Of a DNA stretch of 62,447 bases, positions 9,539 to 18,950 are shown in pieces. Numbering within the stretch: position 1 is the first letter of the stretch; each line of letters begins with the position of its first letter. Made by a program: the position numbers and the translations under genes. The notes beneath the pieces were generated by a model. It was given only the letters and a program-made list of their open reading frames with translations. It made no database searches and was not told where the DNA came from. The stretch is from a virus: positions 1 to 62,447 of IMG/VR virus record IMGVR_UViG_3300006919_000053, one strand, 5' to 3'.

Positions 9539-10447
9539 TTAATCACTACCAAAACTGTAGTTCGGATTTAAATATTTACTTCCTCCAATTGCCGAAAAAG
9601 GTCCTCCGTATTGACTGACGAAATTATCTATTCCTTGAGAAGTAAAACTTGAAAGACCAGAACCTAAATCAAAAGAACCCATGTTTTGCGGTTGTAGAGA
9701 AGCGGGAGTACTTACCACGCTCTTAGCTTGAGCAAAGTTACCCGCTAAGGCTTGAGCCCCGAAGCTTGCAGCCGTACCAATCACACTTCCTATTGCTTGA
9801 TTTTGAGCTTGCCTAGCTTGAGCTTCGGCTGCTCCGTACTGGCTAACCATTGCTTGTGTTCTATCTAATTGTCTCATCTCTCTTTGTTCTCTCTGTCCGT
9901 AGACAAATGCTTTTCCAGATACATCTGCCATTTGTTGTCTAATAGCTTCTCCCATTCTGGCTTGTTGTGCTTGTTGTTCTCCTTGGGCTCTAAGTTGCGC
10001 GTTTGCTACTTCTTGTTGTTCTATACGTGCAGATATACCCTGTTTACTTTCAGCCGCTGCTCTAGCAAGCGCAGTAGCCCCTCCAGCCGAACGTCCAGTA
10101 GCCCTTAGCGTGTCTAGTGTCGATGCTAAAGCCATATCTGTTTGTTCTGCTTGCATTTCTGCTGCTTGTGTTGCTACTTGTAGGTTTTCAAACGGATTTG
10201 TTATCATGCTACTTAAATCAGTGATACCCGCGTAAGGGTCTATGATAGCTTGTCTATTTGCTTCTAAATTTGCAAGTTTTCTTTCGGCTTGTATTTTTGC
10301 GTTTCTAGCTCTTCTTTTTTGTCTTCCAGCGCTAAAAGCACCAACAAGAGCAGAAACTCCCTGGGCTATACCAGCGATAGCCAGAGGCGGAATAGCTTGT
10401 TGATACTCTCCAGTGCCAAATAAGAACTCTAAAATAACTTCATTCAT
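9539..10447 (-). CDS. Putative internal virion protein (T7 gp14-like), Ala/Gln-rich
   Basis: A 302-aa protein. A hydrophobic stretch at residues 20-40 (AIAGIAQGVSALVGAF) is followed by a long Ala/Gln/Arg-rich helix to about residue 210, a second small Gly/Ala-rich segment, and a Gly/Ser-rich tail. This composition is typical of gp14-like podovirus core proteins that form part of the DNA-ejection channel. It lies between the tail-protein genes and the 440-aa and 2,553-aa genes, which supports that role. Similarity to a named family is judged by composition and order only. Confidence 0.65.
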   Translation of the reverse strand: MNEVILEFLFGTGEYQQAIPPLAIAGIAQGVSALVGAFSAGRQKRRARNAKIQAERKLANLEANRQAIIDPYAGITDLSSMITNPFENLQVATQAAEMQAEQTDMALASTLDTLRATGRSAGGATALARAAAESKQGISARIEQQEVANAQLRAQGEQQAQQARMGEAIRQQMADVSGKAFVYGQREQREMRQLDRTQAMVSQYGAAEAQARQAQNQAIGSVIGTAASFGAQALAGNFAQAKSVVSTPASLQPQNMGSFDLGSGLSSFTSQGIDNFVSQYGGPFSAIGGSKYLNPNYSFGSD

Positions 10448-10448
10448 A

Positions 10449-11660
10449 TTAATAGCTATTTATATTATAATTAGTTGAAACTGAAAACAATTCCTTGTAA
10501 TCAGTTGATGATGTTTGTATTTTCATTTTTGCAAAGAAACCTTTGATACCAGAAATATCATTTCCAAATACAACTTCCCCTGGATTTTCTCTAGAGGAGT
10601 TCATTATGTTTGAATAGAATTTATTGTTGTTTTTCTGGAATGCAGATATAAGTAAATCTTCATTTGCTAAATTGTATGAAGATATATTGTAAGCTTGGTC
10701 TGTATCTGTTTCTATATTAGATATATTCCACGTATCTGAGCCTTCATAATTTATAGTCAAAAAGTTTTTTGAAGCAGAAGGTTGTTCGTTAAATATAAAG
10801 TCTACACTTGAATCGTAAGATGTTCCATAGAATTCATTGTATTCATTTGTTGCATAATGCTCGTAAATATTGTTTGAGTTAAAAGTATAAAATTTTCCAG
10901 CTAAACTGCCAGAAAAACCTTGAGGGATAAAACTAAAAAATGAGGTCCATCCATTTACAGATTCGTCAAAAGTAACCGTAAAACTATCTGAAGGTCTTTT
11001 TGCTGTAAGTGTTAAGTTTTTATCATAAACGTCCCAAGCTAAATGTATTTCAGTAGCGTCTGAAAGATTATCTCTAAAATACGTTCTCATTCCATAATTA
11101 GATATTTCTGTCATTCCATCTCTGGACAATCTCAAAACAGCTCCCTTTGCTTTGTCAGTGAAATAAATTCTTCCTGCATATTCAGCAAAAGACTCTGGGT
11201 TATTAGAAATACCGTAATTTGACGAGTAAGGCACTATATCTCCTAAAAACACATTTGAAGATGTCGCTAAAGGGACTCCTTCTGAAGTGTATATTATATC
11301 TTTATTTACAGGAAAGTAAGAAACTTTTTCTTCTTGAAATATATTTAAAGATTTGTCTTTTGCGTATAGTTTTTGTATAGACCCTTTTTGTATATCTACA
11401 GCAGCAGTTATAGGCTTGTCAATAGGAAATTGATTCGTATTGTTTACACCTGTCCTACTATTGTAAATTCCAGAGTAAATCAGCGCGTTTTCTCTAGTTT
11501 CTTCTTCGTAAGATTCATCTGTTATATGAGCTCTAACGCCATAATCAACAGACTTTCCATTAAAATCACCTTTTATCCTTGATTCTTCTATGTGAAACTT
11601 ATTGTTATCGTCTTTTATTATAAAGGTATTGTAATAATCTACTTCTATTATGTATGCCAT
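10449..11660 (-). CDS. Putative tail (nozzle/muzzle-associated) protein, 403 aa
   Basis: A 403-aa beta-rich protein with many aromatic residues and Ser/Asn turns, no signal peptide and no TM. Short repeats such as GRIYFTDKAKGAVLRLSRDG resemble propeller-type blades and also occur in spirit in the adjacent 1,145-aa tail protein, whose stop lies one base upstream of this start. The pair probably forms the distal part of the short tail, with this gene as the C-terminal half of a split tail-nozzle system. No family was recognised with certainty. Confidence 0.55.
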   Translation of the reverse strand: MAYIIEVDYYNTFIIKDDNNKFHIEESRIKGDFNGKSVDYGVRAHITDESYEEETRENALIYSGIYNSRTGVNNTNQFPIDKPITAAVDIQKGSIQKLYAKDKSLNIFQEEKVSYFPVNKDIIYTSEGVPLATSSNVFLGDIVPYSSNYGISNNPESFAEYAGRIYFTDKAKGAVLRLSRDGMTEISNYGMRTYFRDNLSDATEIHLAWDVYDKNLTLTAKRPSDSFTVTFDESVNGWTSFFSFIPQGFSGSLAGKFYTFNSNNIYEHYATNEYNEFYGTSYDSSVDFIFNEQPSASKNFLTINYEGSDTWNISNIETDTDQAYNISSYNLANEDLLISAFQKNNNKFYSNIMNSSRENPGEVVFGNDISGIKGFFAKMKIQTSSTDYKELFSVSTNYNINSY

Positions 11661-11661
11661 A

Positions 11662-14600
11662 TTATGGAATGTTTTCGTCTGGTTTTGAGCCTAATCCGTA
11701 AGGGTTTTCGTCTTCAGGCTCTCCAAATACTAAATCATTTTCAGCTGGGGGGCTATAACTCCTTGCATTTTCTGCGTCTTCTTGTGTTAATGTATCACAA
11801 TAAGCTGGAGTATCAAACCACCACACAGCGCCTCCAGCTGGAGAGCCATCTGCATGATAATATCCTATAACCCTTGTGTCTGTTCTTTTATACCATCCGC
11901 TATTAGCTGCCGTTGTAAGTTCTCTTGTTTTATACATTCTTCCTGGTTCAACTGCTCCTTCTTCAACAACAAAAGGGTCATTTCCAGCATAAAATATACG
12001 AGCTAAACTCCATTCTGGACCACTAACTGGACTTTGACAAGCATCGTATGCATTAGAAAAGTTTTCTGGAGCAGAATAATATAGTTGAGCACTAAACTCA
12101 ATATCACTGTCTTTTACTCCATCTCCCGAACTGCCTAAATCAAAAGAAGTAAGCGTTACTGTAATCTCTTCACTGTCAAATGTTTCATTTATATTAATCT
12201 GGTTGTCATCTACTCCTGTTTTTAAATTTTTTTCGCTTGCTTTTATCTTTATTATTATTTCATCTCCGTGTTCATGTCCTCCATCGTCGTCTCCAGGAGC
12301 GTCATTTAGGTTTGAAAAAGCATTTTCGTATGTAATTATACCAGCTCCAGCATCGTCTCCAGTTCCATCGACTATCTTAAATACCTCGCTAGCGTTTAAT
12401 GTAGTGGAAGCGTCTGTAAATTTAGTATAATCTTCTACAATAGGATTATTTTCTAAAGCTGTATCTACATAGGTTACAGGTTTCAAATCTGTGTAAGTAT
12501 GACCACTTCCGTCTTCATTTACGTGTTTATGTTTTATAGAAACAAAAGAAAAAGTAAATCCGTCTTTTGCAAATTCAGCTGAATCAACAGAACCTCTTTT
12601 AGCCGTACCGTTATTCCCGAAAACTCTAAAAACTTGGTCGTTGTTTGTAAAAGTTCCGTCTGAGTCATAGGTACCGTTATTTGTAAGGGTTTTTCCATCA
12701 AAAGAAGCTGATATAGGCCCTATACATATAGGTGCAGAATTTTCTTCTATAACAACTACCTTGGTGGTTTCTGCTGTTGAGTCTCCTACAAACTTGTAAT
12801 CAATATATATTGGTCTTGAAGAAAAGTGATAAGGGTTAGGAATAGCTTCAAAACCACTTGGAAAAACATAAGTGTATTTAAATGCTTCATTCAAATAAAT
12901 AGCCCACCTAGAAGAGTTTCTATCAAACACAACTTTGTATCTAGAACTAACTGTGCTGTCATCTTGAGAAGATGTAAGTGATAATTCAACAAATCCACCA
13001 GGGACTTCTTTTCCATTAGAGTCTCTTATATATAAATCTGCTATTTTAGTATTTGCAAAAGAAGACTCAGAAACTTTTATTAGAGGAAAAGTTCTAGTGC
13101 CGTCATGAGGAGGGTGGTTTTGTGCCTCTGCGTAACTTCCGAACTCAAGGCTAAAACATATTGGAGCGTTTGAATTGAAATCATACTCATTAATACCTGT
13201 ATTTATGTCTGTTATCAGACCTGTTGTTGGTGTTTCGTAATATATGTCTAAAGAAGACTGAAATGGTTCTGTTTCAAAAACAGCGAAATCTCCATCATTT
13301 CTAAATGAGGAATATCTAGTGCCCATTTCCACATTAACTTTACCAATTAAAGGGTTTTGAAGGTCTTCATATATTTTTGCGCTTTGCTTAAACTCATAAT
13401 CTTTTAAATTGGCTACGTCTACAACCTCAAGTAAATCAAAAGAGGAATTTCTGTAAGTTCTCTCAAAAGTTTGCCCTACGCCTGTAGATATGTTAACTAC
13501 CTTAGGATAAACTCTTACCGTTGAGTTTGCAAACAAGTCATCTTGGTCTTTAGCTCCAGACTCTCTAGGTAGTTTGTTCACGTTGTCAGCGTGAATTACA
13601 AAATGGCTTCTTTCTCTTCCGTAATTCCAAACACCAGGAGTATAAACATTGTAATATTCTTGTTCAGTTTGTTTTACAACAATTCTATAAGAATACCATC
13701 CAGTAACATTTGTCGATGCGTTGTAGAGCGTATCTGTAGCTATAGAAGAATTAAATAAAACTTTTAATGAATCTCCATCAAAATCAAGATTATCAAAATC
13801 TTTTCCTTTTGCTTCTACGGTTATTGTAGAGCTATCACTTAGTATAACAGGAGAGGTTCTACCGAATATATCAGAAAGAACAATTCCCACTTCATAAGTT
13901 CTTCTTTGTTTTATACTTTGATTTCCTAAAATATAATTAGAGCTTGACTCTGTTGAAACTCCTCCAGATTCAGAATACGTTTCTCCTCTTTTTGAATAAG
14001 AAACAGAATAATCTATACTTGGTAAGTCTTGCTTTGTAGTTATATTACCATAAACGACTCTATTGCCAACAATTTCTTGCGCTTTTGCTTTTATAGGTAT
14101 ATTGTCAAAAACTCTTGTAATCTGATCTTCTGGAAGAGTGGATTTAAAGTTTGAAGATTTGTAGGTGTATGATTTTGATGTGCCATCAGAATCTGAAACA
14201 TCTAAAGACTCTATTATTCTTACTGCATTGCTATCAGACTCTTTGTAAAGTATTTCTATTTTTTCTATCTCATAATCACTTGTAGGATTAGTAGGTAGAG
14301 GTATGGTCATAGGAACTTTATTAATCTTATTGACCATATTGCTTATTGTGGTTTTAGAAGCAAGCTCATACAAGTCGCTTGTTCTAAATGCACTATCACT
14401 ATTGTATCTTTTTGTTGTGTTTATAACATTACTGTCCATTCTAAAAACAATAGGTGTGAATGGAGATAATATAGAATACTCATTGTCTTTAAACTTGTAT
14501 CTATAAGCGAATCTAACAAACTCTTCTTTTATTCTTTCTGAACGTATGTCAGCGTCATAAAAATCACTAGCTGTTGTTGATGTTATTTGAGGAGGTAAAT

Positions 14601-15099
14601 ATGGAGCGTACCTAGCTACAGATACTTTTATGTCTGAATCATAGTAGCTGTTATCCGATACAGCTCTAGGTACATTTATTCTTCTTGGCTGATTTCTATT
14701 GTCTGTCCAGAAAAATAAATCTTCAAGAATGTTTACTCCAGTTATCTTGTTTGATTTATTAAAATTTAACCAAGTCCCAGAAACTATAGCTGAAGCAGTA
14801 GAATCTCCGACGTTCCATAAATAAATGTAGTTGTTTGTGTTGTTGGTTACAAACCAAAAAATCCTATCGTTTTTTTCGTCAAAAAAAGAACCAATAGTCT
14901 CATGGCCTTCTCCAACAGGAGCTAAAGCTGTATGAGCTATTTTATTTCCTTTTATATTATGTATAACACCTACATTAGAACCTTCTGATTTTGTAACTTG
15001 AACGTTCAATGCGTCTCTGTATTCGCCTTTAGGAACAATTCTGTCATCAAGACTCTTGTTCATCTTTCCAGCAAGAAACGTGTTTTTAATTTCTGGCAT
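11662..15099 (-). CDS. Tail tubular/nozzle protein (T7 gp12 / muzzle type), 1,145 aa
   Basis: The N-terminus has FLAGKMNKSLDDRIVPKGEY followed by RDALNVQV and a VIHNIKGN turn. I recognise this opening from the large tail (stabilisation/nozzle) proteins of marine podoviruses. The first 300 residues alternate strand motifs such as IFWFVTNNTNNYIYLW and LEDLFFWTDNRNQPRRINVP, typical of a beta-propeller. The rest is beta-rich, with an acidic Gly/Asp-rich stretch near residues 950-1000. In podovirus tails this protein forms the nozzle below the connector rings, and it follows two connector-like genes here. Tail location is well supported; the exact subunit name is inferred. Confidence 0.7.
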   Translation of the reverse strand: MPEIKNTFLAGKMNKSLDDRIVPKGEYRDALNVQVTKSEGSNVGVIHNIKGNKIAHTALAPVGEGHETIGSFFDEKNDRIFWFVTNNTNNYIYLWNVGDSTASAIVSGTWLNFNKSNKITGVNILEDLFFWTDNRNQPRRINVPRAVSDNSYYDSDIKVSVARYAPYLPPQITSTTASDFYDADIRSERIKEEFVRFAYRYKFKDNEYSILSPFTPIVFRMDSNVINTTKRYNSDSAFRTSDLYELASKTTISNMVNKINKVPMTIPLPTNPTSDYEIEKIEILYKESDSNAVRIIESLDVSDSDGTSKSYTYKSSNFKSTLPEDQITRVFDNIPIKAKAQEIVGNRVVYGNITTKQDLPSIDYSVSYSKRGETYSESGGVSTESSSNYILGNQSIKQRRTYEVGIVLSDIFGRTSPVILSDSSTITVEAKGKDFDNLDFDGDSLKVLFNSSIATDTLYNASTNVTGWYSYRIVVKQTEQEYYNVYTPGVWNYGRERSHFVIHADNVNKLPRESGAKDQDDLFANSTVRVYPKVVNISTGVGQTFERTYRNSSFDLLEVVDVANLKDYEFKQSAKIYEDLQNPLIGKVNVEMGTRYSSFRNDGDFAVFETEPFQSSLDIYYETPTTGLITDINTGINEYDFNSNAPICFSLEFGSYAEAQNHPPHDGTRTFPLIKVSESSFANTKIADLYIRDSNGKEVPGGFVELSLTSSQDDSTVSSRYKVVFDRNSSRWAIYLNEAFKYTYVFPSGFEAIPNPYHFSSRPIYIDYKFVGDSTAETTKVVVIEENSAPICIGPISASFDGKTLTNNGTYDSDGTFTNNDQVFRVFGNNGTAKRGSVDSAEFAKDGFTFSFVSIKHKHVNEDGSGHTYTDLKPVTYVDTALENNPIVEDYTKFTDASTTLNASEVFKIVDGTGDDAGAGIITYENAFSNLNDAPGDDDGGHEHGDEIIIKIKASEKNLKTGVDDNQININETFDSEEITVTLTSFDLGSSGDGVKDSDIEFSAQLYYSAPENFSNAYDACQSPVSGPEWSLARIFYAGNDPFVVEEGAVEPGRMYKTRELTTAANSGWYKRTDTRVIGYYHADGSPAGGAVWWFDTPAYCDTLTQEDAENARSYSPPAENDLVFGEPEDENPYGLGSKPDENIP

Positions 15100-15103
15100 T
15101 TAA

Positions 15104-16003
15104 TTAGTGTTTAATATGTTTGGACTTGCCCCGCATCACATTTGTCATTTCTGACATTTTTAAATCGTATAGTCTTAACTTAGCGCTTCTCATAGCTCCT
15201 CTACGCTCTCTTTTAAAGCGGTTTACTATATACTCTGGAACATTAGCCATAGAAGACAAAATACCGTGCGCTACGTGCTTGTAAATAGCTTCTTCTGCAA
15301 ACTTATGAACCTTCATTTCATCATCAGTACCTAATCCGTCTGAAATATATTTCAACGTTATCACGGTTTCTACCAGATTACTGCTAAAATTAATTTTTCC
15401 GTTAGCCTCGTCAATAATAAACATGCCGTTTGTGTTAGCAAGTTCTGGTTCTGCTCCATATCTTTTTCCAGACTCTAAAAATCTTTCAGCTGGAAAATCA
15501 GAATTGTAAAAATAGTCATTATTAGAACCTCCTCCAGATAATTCATTAGCGTTTAAATCGTTAAATCTTTGTACTGTATCTGATGTAGTTTCTGTCGCTA
15601 AGTTTCCGTTAGAAAAAGTATAATCTCCATCACTGTCTTGCACGATAGCCTCTGATGGAGAAGATGTTATTCTACCCTTTGGTATTGGGTGCTCTACACC
15701 AGCTTTATCAACCCAAGATATAGCTACGTAGTTAACATAATCTTGAGGCATCGGTATAGATAATGTAGAAGGTATTTCTACTTCTTGTATTTTTTCTACT
15801 CTTGTAATATCATAAGAGAACTCTTGGATAGCTCTTTTTGTATGAAAAACAACATCTCTTCTGTTTGCTCTGCCAATAATTTTACCCTCTCCTACGTAAG
15901 AAAACATAAAGTTATTGACGATGTCTGAAAGAGAAGTGTATCTGTATCCACCAAAATCAGAGCCCTCGTAGTATGTTTGATTGTTATCTGTTATTAGTCC
16001 CAT
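15104..16003 (-). CDS. Head-tail connector / ring protein, 299 aa
   Basis: A 299-aa protein with an N-terminal segment rich in Tyr/Phe, a central beta region and a C-terminal basic helix (FKRERRGAMRSAKLRLYD). It is encoded between the 231-aa adaptor and the large tail nozzle gene, the place of tail tubular protein A or ring proteins in podoviruses. The segment IQEFSYDITRVEKIQEVEI with the following LSIPMPQDYVNYVAISW is a pattern I recall from such connector proteins in flavobacterial phages. Start and upstream stop share one base at 16003, suggesting coupled translation. Confidence 0.6.
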   Translation of the reverse strand: MGLITDNNQTYYEGSDFGGYRYTSLSDIVNNFMFSYVGEGKIIGRANRRDVVFHTKRAIQEFSYDITRVEKIQEVEIPSTLSIPMPQDYVNYVAISWVDKAGVEHPIPKGRITSSPSEAIVQDSDGDYTFSNGNLATETTSDTVQRFNDLNANELSGGGSNNDYFYNSDFPAERFLESGKRYGAEPELANTNGMFIIDEANGKINFSSNLVETVITLKYISDGLGTDDEMKVHKFAEEAIYKHVAHGILSSMANVPEYIVNRFKRERRGAMRSAKLRLYDLKMSEMTNVMRGKSKHIKH

Positions 16004-16698
16004 TATAAGTTGTCTTGATTAAAATCGTTAGCTTCTTTTTGCGCTGCAATTTGTATCACAGTTGGGTCTTTTATTATTACACCAGAATAAGCTAAAATTT
16101 TTGTTACTAAATCTGTTTCATCAGACTGGTGTATTGAAAAATCAGTTGACTCATCCGCATCATAAGTATATGCGTTTGCACCACCACCAGAATAACCCCA
16201 TATAGGGTCAGAAGGCAATGTTAAGTAGTCAACAAGAACACTTATAGTGTCTGAAGGGATTATTTTTATTGAACTACCTTCTTGGTAAAAAACAGGATAT
16301 GTTGAAGTGGGTTGATTTAATTTTGAGCCTTTAAGATAAGGTATTTCTTCTTTTCGTACTTCCTCAAACTCTTTGTCTCTTGTTGTAGAAAAAACACCAA
16401 TAAGTCTATGCAAATCTGTAGGTTGAGAGCCTACCCCACTTGAGCAAGAAACAGTAGCTTCTTTTGCGAATATGTCTATTTTTTCTTTTATATTTGAAGC
16501 TATGTCGCTGTATTCTCTAAAATCTCCTACAACTTGCTTCCTAACAGCCCTATTGTAATCGTAGAATGTTTTTTCATACACATCAAGCTGTGCTTGCCTT
16601 GCAATACGATTAAACTGGTCTGGGGTTAAGTATCCTCTTTGTTCTTTGTTTAAAATGGATAACACTACCCTGTAAACTTTATTTACGTTAATAGCCAT
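16003..16698 (-). CDS. Head-tail adaptor / connector protein, 231 aa
   Basis: A 231-aa protein starting with an all-helical N-terminus (KVYRVVLSILNKEQRGYLTP) followed by mixed alpha/beta segments. An acidic loop near residues 175-195 precedes a terminal helix. It is the first gene after a strong intrinsic terminator and lies immediately before the 299-aa connector gene. Similar proteins with the LNKEQRGYLTPxQFN opening follow the capsid genes in marine Bacteroidota podoviruses and are taken as ring or adaptor proteins. Evidence is positional plus a remembered motif. Confidence 0.55.
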   Translation of the reverse strand: MAINVNKVYRVVLSILNKEQRGYLTPDQFNRIARQAQLDVYEKTFYDYNRAVRKQVVGDFREYSDIASNIKEKIDIFAKEATVSCSSGVGSQPTDLHRLIGVFSTTRDKEFEEVRKEEIPYLKGSKLNQPTSTYPVFYQEGSSIKIIPSDTISVLVDYLTLPSDPIWGYSGGGANAYTYDADESTDFSIHQSDETDLVTKILAYSGVIIKDPTVIQIAAQKEANDFNQDNL

Positions 16699-16703
16699 AT
16701 TCT

Positions 16704-16730
16704 ATAAATAAAATGGGGCCGAAGCCCCAT
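16704..16730 (-). terminator. Intrinsic terminator after the 244-aa head gene
   Basis: Read on the minus strand, ATGGGGC-TTCG-GCCCCAT forms a perfect 7-bp stem closed by a UUCG tetraloop and is followed by TTTATTTAT. It begins 3 bases after the stop of the 244-aa gene and before the connector genes, so it should trim or attenuate late transcription between head and tail genes. Confidence 0.8.
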
Positions 16731-16733
16731 CGG

Positions 16734-17468
16734 TTATTTCAATTTCTTTTCAATTGCCCCATAAACTTCAACACCTTCATCTGTTTTAAACCAGGCTGCA
16801 AGTGCAGAGTATGGATTTTCATCAAAAGGAACTGTCATTAGTTTCCTTCCGTTCGACGCCCACTTAAAAGTACGTTGGTCGTCTGATAGTTTTATTACAT
16901 TAGCTTCTACAGCTTTTATCCCTACGTTTCGAATTGCTACGTTTTCATCGTTAGCAAGTTCTAAAAACTCTTTAGGATTATTTCTTGCAAAAACTAGTAA
17001 ATCTCTTTTAAGTTCTTTAGATGTCATCTTAGATACAGAAGAACCTATTTCTACACGCATAATTGCTTCGGCTTGATCTACATCCATTTGCCTTGCTGCA
17101 ATTAACGCATCTACCTCATATTCAATTATTTCTAATTCATCTTCTGCCTCTGCAACAGCGTCAAATTCATAATAAACCTTGTTCAGACCAGGATGATATA
17201 GAGATAGTAGTTTTTGTAGTATTTGCTTTTCTTTAGGTACGTTCAATACCCCGTCTTCAAAAACAATGTGTTCGAGTCTTTGGACTCCTTGCATTTCATC
17301 TACAAAAACTGTTTTTTGATTTCTTGTGTTTTTTAATTCTCTTTCATAACCTTTTTCTTCATCAAACCAGAATATATTTCTTGATTTTAAAGTAAAAGTT
17401 AAAGGAGACATCCCTTTTTTCAAAATGTACGCGCGGTCTTTAATCTCCCAATTTTGTTTTTTTGCCAT
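16734..17468 (-). CDS. Putative head completion / neck protein, 244 aa
   Basis: The start is set at the ATG at 17468 (MAKKQNWEIKD); a longer frame to 17522 runs back through the terminator hairpin and is unlikely. The N-terminal segment DRAYILKKGMSPLTFTL and the FWFDEEKGYERELKNTRNQK stretch match a protein I recall next to the major capsid gene of many marine phages, where it is called head completion or coil-containing protein. A long acidic helix at about residues 105-150 precedes a helical domain. It is flanked by a hairpin on each side, which suggests separate control of dosage. Confidence 0.6.
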   Translation of the reverse strand: MAKKQNWEIKDRAYILKKGMSPLTFTLKSRNIFWFDEEKGYERELKNTRNQKTVFVDEMQGVQRLEHIVFEDGVLNVPKEKQILQKLLSLYHPGLNKVYYEFDAVAEAEDELEIIEYEVDALIAARQMDVDQAEAIMRVEIGSSVSKMTSKELKRDLLVFARNNPKEFLELANDENVAIRNVGIKAVEANVIKLSDDQRTFKWASNGRKLMTVPFDENPYSALAAWFKTDEGVEVYGAIEKKLK

Positions 17469-17504
17469 GATATAATAATATAAAAATGAATAATATAAGT
17501 AAAG

Positions 17505-17531
17505 CCCGAGGCCGATAATCACGGCCCCAGG
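17505..17531 (-). terminator. Hairpin after the major capsid gene (terminator or attenuator)
   Basis: On the minus strand CCTGGGGCCG and CGGCCTCGGG can form a 10-bp stem with two G-U pairs and a 7-base loop, followed by GCTTTACTTATATT. It lies 23 bases after the capsid stop codon. The U tract is interrupted, so partial termination or 3'-end protection of an abundant capsid mRNA is more likely than a full stop. Confidence 0.65.
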
Positions 17532-17553
17532 TATTACTTAATTGTTATTATGA

Positions 17554-18933
17554 TTATTCGAAGTTTCCGAATAATACAAAGTTGTTCGCTCCTTGTACTA
17601 CCAAACATCTTTCAGATAAGTAGTGTACATCCATTACATCGTCTCCAGTAGTTGAAGCACCACCTACAGAACCAGTAATCCAAGTCTTCATTCTTCTATC
17701 GTCAGCTTCAGAAGCTCTATAACGAACGTGCAAGAATGGACGTTTTAGGTTTTTACCTAAGATTTGGTCGTATACTGAAGAAGTACCAGCTGGTACAAGA
17801 AGTCCAGTTACGTCAGAAGCGATAGCTCCTCTAGTAGCTGCATCATTTAAGTATTTCCAGTCACTTTTGTAGAAGTCATAAGAACCTCTTCTGAATCCAG
17901 AGAAACCTAAGTTAAGAGCCATATCCTCAGAGTTGTTAAATACTCCAAAAGAAACCCCTCCACTTGTATGAGGATTTAATCCAGCTAACATATCGTCGAA
18001 GTTCAAAGAAAGTGTTCTGTTTAAGAAAAGAACGTTTTCTTCGATAGCTCCTTGAGCGTCTAGCTTCTGTAACATGTTGTCAAAATCAGTTAAGTCGTCA
18101 GCAGCAGAAGAACCGTCTAATCCGTCTTCGAATACGTGACCTCTGGCTGTAACAGCAGCGAATAAACCTTCAGTACCTTTAAGGTCAAAGCTTGTGTTGT
18201 CGTTTTTCTCTGCCTCAACCAAAGACATTTCTAAGTAATCCTCGAAACGGCTTCTTGTCTCTCCTTCAGCTTTAAGATACCATAAGTATCCAGTTTCTCC
18301 AGCCTCTCCAGTTACTTCAACCCATCCAATTTGAGACGCATCAGAACCGTTGATTCCGTAGTGGTCTTTGATGATAATAGGTCTGTTAGTGAAAGTAGTG
18401 AATTTAGGCTCAACAGATTCGCTCATAGAAGCAGAACCTTTAGCGAATTCTGAACCATAAACAAATAGTTTAATTGCACTCGCTGTTGTTGCAATACCAG
18501 CTGCCACACACCCAGTGTCACTAGTGTAACACCTTACAGTAATACTGCTAGTACTTGGAACTGCGCTTACATAAGCCTTAACAGTGTCAGTTCCATCTGA
18601 AATAACAACTGTTTGTCCAACTCTAATAGCGTGGTTGGTTAAACCTGTAATTGTGTTAGCTTTGTTTGTGTCAGCTCCCATAGTACCTCCACTGTATGAT
18701 AAGTGCAAACGACCTTGCTCTGACCAAATAACTTGGTCTGAAGCCATAGGCATTTCAGCCCCTACCATTCTTAAAAACCCTCCTACAGAGCGGTCTCCAT
18801 AAATTTCACTTTCCTGTTCGTATAGCTCAGGAAGATATTGTTGCGCCCATCCGTTATTTTGAATATCTAAATAATTAGCGGATGTAGCTTGTTTTATAGG
18901 GGACACAGCTGTCCCGTTAAAATTAATTGCCAT
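17554..18933 (-). CDS. Major capsid protein (HK97-fold candidate), 459 aa
   Basis: A 459-aa protein located directly after the scaffold-like and portal genes and before a hairpin. It has no signal peptide. N-terminal residues 1-60 form an arm, followed by segments such as SDQVIWSEQGRLHLSY and a long helix with FEDYLEMSLVEAEKND, typical of the spine helix of capsid proteins of marine podoviruses. An inserted beta domain of about 70 residues (LTNHAIRVGQTVVISDGTDT region) sits near residues 95-165 and looks Ig-like or a barrel. Codons are more C-rich than in neighbouring genes, as expected for a highly expressed gene. No protease gene was found, so maturation cleavage is uncertain. Confidence 0.8.
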   Translation of the reverse strand: MAINFNGTAVSPIKQATSANYLDIQNNGWAQQYLPELYEQESEIYGDRSVGGFLRMVGAEMPMASDQVIWSEQGRLHLSYSGGTMGADTNKANTITGLTNHAIRVGQTVVISDGTDTVKAYVSAVPSTSSITVRCYTSDTGCVAAGIATTASAIKLFVYGSEFAKGSASMSESVEPKFTTFTNRPIIIKDHYGINGSDASQIGWVEVTGEAGETGYLWYLKAEGETRSRFEDYLEMSLVEAEKNDNTSFDLKGTEGLFAAVTARGHVFEDGLDGSSAADDLTDFDNMLQKLDAQGAIEENVLFLNRTLSLNFDDMLAGLNPHTSGGVSFGVFNNSEDMALNLGFSGFRRGSYDFYKSDWKYLNDAATRGAIASDVTGLLVPAGTSSVYDQILGKNLKRPFLHVRYRASEADDRRMKTWITGSVGGASTTGDDVMDVHYLSERCLVVQGANNFVLFGNFE

Positions 18934-18950
18934 CTTTTAAATTTTAGCGT

